In this document: in pieces, positions 1 to 5,641 of the stretch
Position numbering within the stretch: the first letter of the stretch is position 1
How the letters are laid out: each line of letters begins with the position of its first letter
Assembly: GCA_001794015.1 (NCBI GenBank)
Contig: MGIZ01000041.1
Coordinates: forward strand, 1-5,641
Length of the DNA: 5,641 nt
Direction of reading: 5' to 3'
Origin: Candidatus Yanofskybacteria bacterium RIFCSPHIGHO2_01_FULL_39_8b
GTDB lineage: Bacteria > Patescibacteriota > Minisyncoccia > 2-02-FULL-40-12 > GWA2-44-9
Program-made: the position numbers and the translations under genes
The notes under the pieces: model-generated
What the model saw: the letters and a program-made list of their open reading frames with translations, nothing else
Database searches by the model: none
What the model was told of the DNA's origin: nothing

Positions 1-1018
1 CTTTCAATAACTGATAACCACAAGCTGTAACCGCTTCGTTGGCTAACTCAAGAACCAGTTGTGCTTTAATTCGATCGGCATTTTCCGCGGTAATTTGGTC
101 TTCTATCGCCGCCGGTATCAGTATGTCGCAATCAATCAACAGAAGCGTATCGTTGGAAATTTCTTCCGCTTCAGGAAATCCGCAAAAAGTTCCATATTTA
201 TCATAATAAGAGCTAATTGAATCAAAGTTCAGGCCTCTTGAAGAATAGAGTCCGCCCCTTACGTCGCTTACGGCAATGACGTTAAATTGGGATTCTGGCA
301 TTAATTTTGCCAAATTTCTGCCGACATTGCCGAAGCCCTGAATAATTACCCTCGGTTTTTCCGTTATAGTCCCGTTAAGCCTATCGGATAACTTCAAAAA
401 TTCCTGCAGAACAATCAATCCTCCCCTTGCGGTAGCATCTTCCCTGCCGGGACAGCCGTCATTTTCTATCGGCTTGCCGGTAACAATTGCGGCAACGTTG
501 GGAATATTTAAACCAAAATCGCCGTTCCATTCCCCAATTTTGTTATAGATCCAGAACATTGTTTCGGAATTTGTTCCCACGTCAGGGCCAGGAACATCTA
601 TATCCGGACCAAGCACCTTATTGGCCCAAAGTCCCTGGGCCATATTTTCAGTTATTATTCTTTTGCCAATGGGCGTATGTTGGGTCGGATTAAATATTAC
701 TCCGCCCTTGGCTCCGCCGAACGGCAAATCTGCTAGGGCGCATTTTTTTGTCATGTCGAAACCCAAAACTTCCATAAGTTCCACCGTAACATCGGGGTGA
801 TAACGAATTCCGCCTTTGTACGGGCGAGCGCCGGTAGAATGAGGATTGCAGTAATGAACCCTTATTACTTCAAATGTCTGTCTGTTTCCGTTAATTATCG
901 GCCGGATTTTAAATTTAACAACTTTTTTGGGGCCCTTTAATTCCTCAAAAAGCCACTCGGGCGCTTTTAAATATCCACAGACCCATTGAAGCCTTTCGAG
1001 TTTGTCTTTTGGGAGCAT
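1..1018 (-). CDS. Glu/Leu/Phe/Val-family glutamate dehydrogenase, C-terminus cut by the window edge
   Basis: This enzyme should catalyse the reversible NAD(P)-dependent oxidative deamination of glutamate to 2-oxoglutarate and ammonia in the cytoplasm. I translated it by hand: 339 codons are present, and the gene continues past base 1. The substrate domain shows KGGIRYHPD with K68, MTKK with K92, GGAKGG with the catalytic-type K104, and GPDVGTN with D146. A Rossmann fold follows with GFGNVG at 228-233 and the beta2 aspartate D252. The usual ANGPTTPEA stretch reads ANEAVTACG at 326-334, which is unusual. The ATG start is where the family normally begins, and a purine-rich GGGAATAGGATA lies just before it. 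The gene is divergent from a second dehydrogenase at 1100 and differs from it in many positions, so the pair is not a recent duplication. The family is certain. Glutamate as substrate is inferred, and cofactor choice cannot be read. Confidence 0.95.
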   Translation of the reverse strand, partial: MLPKDKLERLQWVCGYLKAPEWLFEELKGPKKVVKFKIRPIINGNRQTFEVIRVHYCNPHSTGARPYKGGIRYHPDVTVELMEVLGFDMTKKCALADLPFGGAKGGVIFNPTQHTPIGKRIITENMAQGLWANKVLGPDIDVPGPDVGTNSETMFWIYNKIGEWNGDFGLNIPNVAAIVTGKPIENDGCPGREDATARGGLIVLQEFLKLSDRLNGTITEKPRVIIQGFGNVGRNLAKLMPESQFNVIAVSDVRGGLYSSRGLNFDSISSYYDKYGTFCGFPEAEEISNDTLLLIDCDILIPAAIEDQITAENADRIKAQLVLELANEAVTACGYQLLK

Positions 1019-1050
1019 TATCCTATTCCCTATTTTAACGTTCTGGTGGT

Positions 1051-1079
1051 AATTTAGAATTTAAAATAGTGAGTGTCAA
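1051..1079 (-). promoter_or_regulatory. sigma70-type promoter of the left glutamate dehydrogenase
   Basis: Read on the minus strand, a perfect -35 box TTGACA (1074-1079) is followed after exactly 17 bp by TAAATT (1051-1056), which matches four of six -10 positions. Transcription would start near 1044 and leave a leader of about 26 nt before the ATG at 1018. The position and spacing fit the minus-strand gene. No equally good promoter is visible for the plus-strand gene in the same spacer; the best guess is TAAAAT at 1062-1067 without a recognisable -35 box. Confidence 0.7.
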
Positions 1080-1099
1080 TCTGGCATTAATTTTTTATT

Positions 1100-2485
1100 T
1101 TGTTTAAACTAAAAAGTATCGTGATTAAAATCGCTTCCGAAAAAAATAAAACAACAATTGCCGATAGGAGCAATTTCGATTTTTTCAAGGCAAGTCTGGA
1201 TTTGTATAAAAATGCGGCGCGATATTTGAATATACCGGATAGAATTTATTTGTCTCTTCAACGGCCGGAAAGAGTGCTCAAAGTAAGAATGCCGGTAAAA
1301 ATGGACAGCGGCGATTATTTGCCGTTTCAAGGCTGGCGTTCCCAGCATTGTTCTTGGCGCGGCCCCCTAAAGGGCGGGATTCGTTTTCATCCTGATACCA
1401 CCAGAAACGAGGTTATCGCCCTTTCGATGCTGATGACCTGGAAATGCGCTTTGGTTGATATCCCCTACGGCGGAGCCAAGGGCGGCGTTAATCTTGATTT
1501 AGAAGCTTTGCCTGAAAAATATCGGCAAGACAAAAACTGGAAAAACCCGTTTCCCTATCTGATGTCAAAAAGAGAGCTTAAAAATTTGACTGATAATTTT
1601 ACCGAAAAAATATTCCCCATTATCGGACCGAAAATTGATATTCCGGCTCCCGACGTGAACACCAATTCTGAAATAATGGGCTGGATAATGAATAAGTATA
1701 GTTCCATGGTCGGTTATACCGAACCAAGCGTCGTAACAGGTAAACCCTTGGGTTTAGGCGGTTCGGCCGGCCGCGATAAAGCAACCGGCCAAGGCTGTTT
1801 TATTACAACTAAAGAGGCTATGAAATATTTGTCCAAAAACAGAGAATTAAAATACGGCCTGGATAAGGCAACCTGCGCAATTCAGGGATTCGGCAATGCC
1901 GGATCGGTGGTGGCAGAATTACTTGATAAGGCCGGATTTAAAATTGTGGCCGTTTCCGACAGAAGCGGAGCAATCTATAATGCCAGGGGGTTGGATATTC
2001 CCAAAATAGCAGATATAAAAAGTAAGGGGTTGTCGGTTTCCGATTTTAAAGAAGCGGAAAAAATCAATCCTGAAGAACTTTTATTTTTACCGGTAACTGT
2101 ATTAGTTCCGGCCGCTCTCGAAGGCGTCATTACTCAAAACAACGCCCACAAAGTTCAAGCGAAAATTTTAGCCGAAGCCGCGAATGGCCCGACTACCCCT
2201 GAAGCCAATAAAATTCTTGAAGAAAAGGGCATATTCGTTATTCCGGATATTCTTGCCAATGCCGGAGGTGTCGTTGTTTCCTACTTTGAATGGGTCCAAG
2301 GATTAGAACAATTTTACTGGGGTCTTGATCAAGTAGAAAAAGAGCTAGAAACAAAAATGAGAAAAGCTTTTAATGAAGTTATAGCTACAGCTAGCAAATA
2401 TAATGTTAGTAACCGAACAGCGGCATTTATAACAGCTATTAATAGAGTTATGGAAGCAGGTGTCGCTAGAGGAAAAGCATTATAA
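1100..2485 (+). CDS. Glutamate dehydrogenase (ELFV family), complete second paralog
   Basis: This is a 461-residue cytoplasmic enzyme that should interconvert glutamate and 2-oxoglutarate plus ammonia with NAD(P). The N-terminal substrate domain shows RGPLKGGIRFHPD with K91, MTWK with K115, GGAKGG with the catalytic-type K127, and PAPDVNTN with D185. The dinucleotide domain has GFGNAG at 263-268, D287 at the end of beta2, ANGPTTPEA at 361-369, and GGVVVSYFEW with S394, the substrate-pocket serine position. About 18 extra residues lie at roughly 133-155. The start is doubtful. The longest form begins at TTG 1100 and GTG 1121 is also possible; neither has a Shine-Dalgarno site. Family similarity begins only near residue 25, so the first 20 or so residues may not be translated. 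It is followed by an intrinsic terminator and is probably a single-gene unit. The function is secure, the exact start is not. Confidence 0.96.
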   Translation: MFKLKSIVIKIASEKNKTTIADRSNFDFFKASLDLYKNAARYLNIPDRIYLSLQRPERVLKVRMPVKMDSGDYLPFQGWRSQHCSWRGPLKGGIRFHPDTTRNEVIALSMLMTWKCALVDIPYGGAKGGVNLDLEALPEKYRQDKNWKNPFPYLMSKRELKNLTDNFTEKIFPIIGPKIDIPAPDVNTNSEIMGWIMNKYSSMVGYTEPSVVTGKPLGLGGSAGRDKATGQGCFITTKEAMKYLSKNRELKYGLDKATCAIQGFGNAGSVVAELLDKAGFKIVAVSDRSGAIYNARGLDIPKIADIKSKGLSVSDFKEAEKINPEELLFLPVTVLVPAALEGVITQNNAHKVQAKILAEAANGPTTPEANKILEEKGIFVIPDILANAGGVVVSYFEWVQGLEQFYWGLDQVEKELETKMRKAFNEVIATASKYNVSNRTAAFITAINRVMEAGVARGKAL

Positions 2486-2493
2486 CCAAATAT

Positions 2494-2524
2494 AAAACCC
2501 GCAATTACGGCGGGATTTTATTTT
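2494..2524 (+). terminator. Rho-independent terminator after the second glutamate dehydrogenase
   Basis: A perfect 5-bp stem, CCCGC (2498-2502) with GCGGG (2510-2514), encloses a 7-nt loop. It is flanked upstream by AAAA and downstream by a T-rich run (ATTTTATTTT), so the stem can extend by A-T pairs. It lies 9 bp after the stop codon at 2485 and before the next gene at 2543, the expected place for a terminator of the dehydrogenase transcript. The A/T flanks could also let it work weakly on the opposite strand. Confidence 0.8.
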
Positions 2525-2542
2525 AAAAATAATCTTAATTAT

Positions 2543-3286
2543 ATGTGGTACAGCAATATAGATAATTTTAAAAATGCTAACGGTTATGAAATAGACGGTA
2601 TTTGGTATCCGCGAGTTACAGCCATTGTCGGCATTAAAGCCAAGCCAGCTTTATATATGTTTTATGCCGGACTACCGGATTATAAAACCGGCGAAGCAAT
2701 AAAGGCAAAGTCGGCTGAAGAAGGAACGCTGAATCACGAAACAATCGAAGCTATCTTGCGTAAAGATCCAGTTGTTATTCCGGAATCAATTAGGCCGGCT
2801 ATTTCTGCTTTTATGGATTTTTATTCAAAAAATGAGATTGTTGCTCACAAAATAGAAGAACGGGTTGTTTCAAAAAAACATCACTTTGCCGGTACGATGG
2901 ATGTTCTGGCAGAAGTAAATGGAAAACTGGGAGTTTTGGACATTAAAACCTCTATCGCTATATACCGCGACTACTCGATGCAAACATCGGCTTACATCGA
3001 AGCTCTCCGTGAAAATCCAAACATGCCCGAACTAACCCGCTGGATATTCAGAGTTGACCAATCAAGACACTGCTTCAAATGTCCGGCAACCCTCCGTGAT
3101 AAAGGCGGACGGGAAAAAATCCGCAATGATAAGGACAAAAAATGTATTCACGAATGGGGACCGATGCAGGGCGAATATGAGATAAAAGAGATCACTACTT
3201 TCCCCGAAGACATCAAAGCCTTCCTCGCCTGTAAAGATCTATGGGAGTGGGAGAATGAATTTTGGTTAAAAAAAATTTTTAGGTAG
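2543..3286 (+). CDS. RecB-like PD-(D/E)XK nuclease with putative zinc-binding insert
   Basis: This 247-residue protein shows the ordered motifs of the RecB/Cas4/phage-exonuclease branch of PD-(D/E)XK nucleases. There is an N-terminal YPRVTAIVG segment, then G61-x3-H65 (motif I histidine). GTMD with metal ligand D120 is next, then LDIKTS with D133 and K135, and finally the QTSAY box with Q147 and Y151. Such enzymes cut DNA with a divalent metal and usually serve recombination, repair or phage replication. Between two predicted strands (about 166-172 and 210-217) lies a charged segment with C177, C180, C201 and H203, a plausible zinc site. There is no N-terminal cysteine, so a Cas4-like iron-sulfur cluster is unlikely, and no cas genes are near. 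No Shine-Dalgarno site precedes the ATG. The 3' end overlaps the convergent typA gene by 8 bp. The exact role, phage-derived or host repair, cannot be decided here. Confidence 0.85.
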   Translation: MWYSNIDNFKNANGYEIDGIWYPRVTAIVGIKAKPALYMFYAGLPDYKTGEAIKAKSAEEGTLNHETIEAILRKDPVVIPESIRPAISAFMDFYSKNEIVAHKIEERVVSKKHHFAGTMDVLAEVNGKLGVLDIKTSIAIYRDYSMQTSAYIEALRENPNMPELTRWIFRVDQSRHCFKCPATLRDKGGREKIRNDKDKKCIHEWGPMQGEYEIKEITTFPEDIKAFLACKDLWEWENEFWLKKIFR

Positions 3287-5084
3287 CTCTCCCAGCCCTT
3301 ATCCGATCAACTTCAGTGAGATACTTTTTACGCAGACGGATATTTTTAGGTGTAACTTCAAGATATTCGTCTTCAGCCATAATTTCCAGTCCCCTTTCAA
3401 GACTTACCCGAAAAGGCGGAGTCAATAATATATTTTCATCGGAACCGGCTGCCCGCATATTGGTAAGTTTTTTACCTTTGATGGGATTAACGGTCATATC
3501 CATGCCTTTTGAAACATCCCCGATAACCATGCCTTCATAAACTTCAGTATTTGGAGCAATATATAAAGTTCCCCTGTCCTGAAGATTAAAAAGAGAGAAA
3601 CCAAGCGCTTTTCCGGTTTCCATTGAAACCATTGAGCCAACATGTCTTCTCTTGATTTCGCCCACATGAGCCCTGAATTCGATAAACCGGCTCGACAAGA
3701 TACCTTCGCCTTTGGTGTCTATCATGAATTCATTTCGAAAACCTAATAATCCTCTGGTGGGTATCTCGAAAGTAAACCTGACTTCCCCATGATGCTGTTC
3801 CATTGTCGTCATTTTACCGGAGCGTTGGCCCATTTTTTGAATAACTACGCCTGATAAGTTTTCCGGAACATCTACGATTGCTTCTTCAAATGGTTCTAAG
3901 GGCTGGCCGTCAATCTCTTTGATGATTACCTGGGGTTGAGAAACCTGCAATTCATATCCTTCTCGCCTCATATTTTCAAGCAATATCGCAATATGAAGTT
4001 CGCCCCGGCCGTAAACTTTATAAAATTCTGAAGGGGAAAAATCTACTTTCAAGCCAACATTCACTTCAAGTTCTCGTTCCAATCTTTCCCGTATCTGACG
4101 ACCGGTAACAAACTTGCCATCCCTTCCGGCAAATGGTGAATCATTGACTAAAAAATTTAAAGATATCGTTGGTTCATCAATTTTTATAGCCGAGAGTGGT
4201 TCTTGCTCTTTATTGGTGCAAACTGTTTCCCCAATATAAATATCTGGCAATCCGGCTATCATTACTATATCCCCTGCTAATGCCTCGGCTGCTTCTTTTC
4301 GATCCATTCCATGAAATGTAAATAATTTAGTGATTTTACCAGTTCTGGTATCACCATCCGGTTTTTTAATAAAAACATTATCCCCCACCTTAATTCTTCC
4401 CTCATATACTCTGCCAATACCTAACCGTCCTAAAAAAATATCATAAGCCAAATTAAAAGGTTGGAACCTTAAAGGTAGAGATGTATCAGCTTGGGCGGCA
4501 GGAACTTCTTTAATGATTGTCTCAAGTAATGGAGTAAGATCCTTTGAATCATCGGATAAGTTAAGTTTAGCAATTCCTTCCCGTCCGATAGTGTAAACTG
4601 TTTTGAAATCCAGTTGTTCGTTATTAGCGCCTAAATCCATAAATAATTCTAAAACTTTTTCATGAGCCATATTCGGATTGGCCGCTGGCTTGTCTATTTT
4701 GTTTATAATAACAATAGGTTTTAATCCTAATTCCAAAGATTTTTTTAGAACAAATTTTGTTTGAGGCATCGGACCCTCTTGAGCATCAACAACTAAAAGC
4801 ACCGAATCAATAGAACGTAAAACTCGCTCTACTTCAGAACCGAAATCAGCATGGCCGGGAGTATCAACTATATTTATTTTGGTGACGGAACGTCCTGAGC
4901 TTGCCGAAGGATAGAAAAGTGAGGCATTTTTTGAATAAATGGTAATACCGCGCTCCTGTTCGAGCGCGTTGATATCCATAGTTACTCCCTCTTTGACCAT
5001 TCCTGTCTGATGCATAAGAGCATCAGTTAAAGTCGTTTTACCATGATCGACGTGGGCGATTATGGCTACGTTGCGTATCTGCAT
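3279..5084 (-). CDS. typA: Translational GTPase TypA/BipA
   Basis: This is a 601-residue ribosome-associated GTPase of the EF-G-like family, of normal length. In other bacteria it aids 50S assembly and growth under stress or low temperature. The GTPase domain has G1 AHVDHGKTT at 10-18, G2 GIT at 46-48 with switch I just before it, G3 DTPGH at 74-78 and G4 NKID at 128-131. The G5 region reads YTIGREG (164-170), where the family usually has a Ser-Ala pair. A beta-barrel domain II (about 205-290), an EF-G III-like domain (about 305-385), a domain V-like part (about 396-480) and the TypA-specific C-terminal domain follow. RGLLGFRNEF (444-453) is typical of the family. About 7 extra residues, including PSASSG (59-64), lie between G2 and G3 and are encoded by a repeat-like sequence. 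The ATG start fits the family exactly (MQIRNVAIIAHVDHG). The leader is short, about 18 nt, without a Shine-Dalgarno site. Confidence 0.98.
   Translation of the reverse strand: MQIRNVAIIAHVDHGKTTLTDALMHQTGMVKEGVTMDINALEQERGITIYSKNASLFYPSASSGRSVTKINIVDTPGHADFGSEVERVLRSIDSVLLVVDAQEGPMPQTKFVLKKSLELGLKPIVIINKIDKPAANPNMAHEKVLELFMDLGANNEQLDFKTVYTIGREGIAKLNLSDDSKDLTPLLETIIKEVPAAQADTSLPLRFQPFNLAYDIFLGRLGIGRVYEGRIKVGDNVFIKKPDGDTRTGKITKLFTFHGMDRKEAAEALAGDIVMIAGLPDIYIGETVCTNKEQEPLSAIKIDEPTISLNFLVNDSPFAGRDGKFVTGRQIRERLERELEVNVGLKVDFSPSEFYKVYGRGELHIAILLENMRREGYELQVSQPQVIIKEIDGQPLEPFEEAIVDVPENLSGVVIQKMGQRSGKMTTMEQHHGEVRFTFEIPTRGLLGFRNEFMIDTKGEGILSSRFIEFRAHVGEIKRRHVGSMVSMETGKALGFSLFNLQDRGTLYIAPNTEVYEGMVIGDVSKGMDMTVNPIKGKKLTNMRAAGSDENILLTPPFRVSLERGLEIMAEDEYLEVTPKNIRLRKKYLTEVDRIRAGRAT
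4893..4911. repeat. Short palindromic repeat-like sequence inside typA
   Basis: The plus strand carries CCTGAGCTTGCCGAAGG at 4894-4910, flanked so that TCCT (4893-4896) can pair with AGGA (4908-4911). From memory, this matches a widespread small dispersed repeat of environmental bacterial genomes (CCTGAGCTTGTCGAAGG and variants), with one base changed. On the typA strand it encodes PSASSG, residues 59-64, in frame. It is the only copy I found in the window. Identity as a mobile or dispersed repeat is recalled knowledge, not shown by the window alone. Confidence 0.55.
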
Positions 5085-5108
5085 AATATTAGGTTAGACG
5101 AAGTATTA

Positions 5109-5137
5109 ATTATATTATGAAACTTAAACAAAGTCAA
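5109..5137 (-). promoter_or_regulatory. sigma70-type promoter of typA
   Basis: On the minus strand, TTGACT (5132-5137) is followed after exactly 17 bp by a perfect TATAAT (5109-5114). Eleven of twelve consensus bases match, predicting a strong housekeeping promoter with a start near 5102 and a leader of about 18 nt. Its -35 box lies 7 bp from the -35 box of the divergent promoter. Confidence 0.85.
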
Positions 5138-5144
5138 TCTTATC

Positions 5145-5173
5145 TTGACAAAAAAATTTAGTCATGCTAAGAT
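5145..5173 (+). promoter_or_regulatory. Extended -10 sigma70-type promoter of the small exported-protein gene
   Basis: A perfect TTGACA (5145-5150) is followed after 17 bp by TAAGAT (5168-5173), five of six consensus bases. A TG at 5165-5166 adds an extended -10 element. Transcription would begin near 5180, about 27 nt before the ATG at 5207. The strength suggests the small gene is genuinely and well expressed. Confidence 0.85.
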
Positions 5174-5195
5174 ATTACAACCTTGATAGTTCATT

Positions 5196-5199
5196 AGGG
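5196..5199 (+). promoter_or_regulatory. Ribosome binding site of the small exported-protein gene
   Basis: AGGG ends 7 nt before the ATG at 5207 and is the best-placed Shine-Dalgarno sequence in the window. It supports this ATG as the start, which is also exactly where the signal peptide begins. Confidence 0.65.
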
Positions 5200-5206
5200 T
5201 TGAATC

Positions 5207-5545
5207 ATGAAAAAGGTTTTGCTAGTTCTTTTACTTCTAAGTATTGCTAAAAATTCTTACGCGGAAGGTCCTCAAATAGTTGGCGGATATCAAGCCACGA
5301 CCATTGACCATGATGTTTTGTTTGGTTTTCAATATGCTTGGTTAAAAACTTCAGACAAAAATTGGCAATTTCTTACGCCGGGGTTTACTGGCGTAAAAAC
5401 AGGTGCTGCTTGGTCATTACAATTGATTGGTAAGCGATTGGTAAAACTAGATAGACAAAAATGGGTAAACCCCCCAGATCTCTATATGGGAATACACCTT
5501 ACCGGTAAGAAAGGCGTGGGCATTTCCTTAAGCTTTGGGTGGTAA
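5207..5545 (+). CDS. Small exported protein with signal peptide, function unknown
   Basis: I do not recognise the family of this 112-residue protein. It begins with a classical Sec signal peptide: MKK, a hydrophobic core at 4-14 and a likely cleavage after SYA at residue 19, leaving a mature chain of about 93 residues. The mature part is rich in Gly, Thr, Trp and Tyr and has no cysteine, which suits a beta-rich extracytoplasmic fold. The last residues alternate hydrophobic and small side chains (V104, I106, L108, F110, W112) and end in Trp, like the closing strand of an outer-membrane beta-barrel. At this length a complete barrel is unlikely, so it could be a small barrel, a beta-sandwich or a truncated relative. 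It has its own strong promoter and ribosome binding site, is divergent from typA, and appears monocistronic. Start and gene reality are well supported, the function is open. Confidence 0.85.
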   Translation: MKKVLLVLLLLSIAKNSYAEGPQIVGGYQATTIDHDVLFGFQYAWLKTSDKNWQFLTPGFTGVKTGAAWSLQLIGKRLVKLDRQKWVNPPDLYMGIHLTGKKGVGISLSFGW

Positions 5546-5550
5546 CCACC
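5538..5550. repeat. Inverted repeat spanning the stop codon of the exported-protein gene
   Basis: GGTGG (5538-5542) and CCACC (5546-5550) form a perfect 5-bp stem with the stop codon TAA as loop. There is no T-run after it, so it is not a standard intrinsic terminator. It could stabilise the 3' end of the mRNA or be chance. Confidence 0.4.
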
Positions 5551-5562
5551 AGCGGTGCGATT

Positions 5563-5595
5563 CTACTTCGCCTTTGGCTACGAAGGACGCAGTAG
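5563..5595. repeat. Imperfect hairpin, candidate dispersed repeat, in the terminal non-coding region
   Basis: CTTC-GCC (5566-5572), loop TTT and GGC-TAC-GAAG (5576-5585) form a 7-bp stem with a 3-nt bulge. The outer CTAC (5563-5566) and GTAG (5592-5595) partly extend the symmetry. This resembles small GC-richer palindromes scattered between genes of environmental bacterial genomes. That comparison is from memory. No gene is visible in 5546-5641, and no T-run directly follows the hairpin. Confidence 0.4.
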
Positions 5596-5641
5596 TATCA
5601 ATCCGCTTTTTAATTGCTTATAAAGTATTACCCTAAGCCAC

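Noticed and set aside
487..693. Plus-strand open frame of 68 codons
   Set aside because: It lies opposite the left glutamate dehydrogenase, which has full family motifs. The product has no recognisable features.
1039..1067. Promoter for the right dehydrogenase
   Set aside because: TAAAAT at 1062-1067 is a fair -10 box, but no -35 box stands at a usable distance, so I did not list it.
1109..1348. Minus-strand open frame of 79 codons
   Set aside because: It is antisense to the start of the right dehydrogenase and has no independent support.
2543..3286. Cas4 and a CRISPR locus
   Set aside because: The nuclease lacks the N-terminal cysteine of the Cas4 iron-sulfur cluster, and no repeats or other cas genes are present.
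3255..3300. Intrinsic terminator for typA
   Set aside because: A T-run follows the typA stop, but the only stem before it (GGCT with AGCT, including a G-T pair) is too weak to call.
3316..3540. Plus-strand open frame of 74 codons
   Set aside because: It is antisense to the conserved C-terminal part of typA and has no domain or ribosome binding site.
5133..5149. Dedicated repressor operator GTCAA-N7-TTGAC
   Set aside because: The symmetry is fully explained by two divergent -35 boxes, so a separate operator is not needed, though not excluded.

Overview
The window is 5.6 kb of moderately AT-rich bacterial DNA read with the standard bacterial code: the genes end in TAA or TAG and none has an internal TGA. 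It holds five protein genes. No rRNA, tRNA, CRISPR array or insertion sequence is visible. The lineage is uncertain. The weak use of Shine-Dalgarno sites, the compact layout and the short palindromic repeats would fit an uncultivated, Patescibacteria-like genome. The last gene, however, encodes an exported protein whose C-terminus looks like an outer-membrane beta-strand, which would point to a diderm. Neither reading is secure.

Left part (1-2485): two different ELFV-type glutamate dehydrogenase paralogs stand head to head around an 81-bp spacer. The left one (minus strand) runs off the window and lacks its C-terminus. It has a good sigma70-type promoter. The right one (plus strand) is complete, with a poorly defined start, and ends at a clear intrinsic terminator. 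Both keep the catalytic lysines and aspartate, so both probably interconvert glutamate with 2-oxoglutarate and ammonia.

Middle (2543-5084): a stand-alone RecB-like PD-(D/E)XK nuclease with a putative zinc-binding insert converges on typA/bipA, a ribosome-associated translational GTPase. The two coding regions overlap tail to tail by 8 bp. The typA gene carries a short palindromic repeat-like sequence, in frame, between its G2 and G3 motifs.

Right part (5085-5641): typA and a small exported protein are transcribed divergently from two near-consensus promoters whose -35 boxes lie only 7 bp apart. The last 96 bp are non-coding and hold a stop-codon palindrome and a second repeat-like hairpin.

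I see no defence system or other clearly new multigene system. The most notable points are the repeat captured inside typA, the divergent non-identical dehydrogenase pair, the zinc-knuckle nuclease and the unassigned exported protein.
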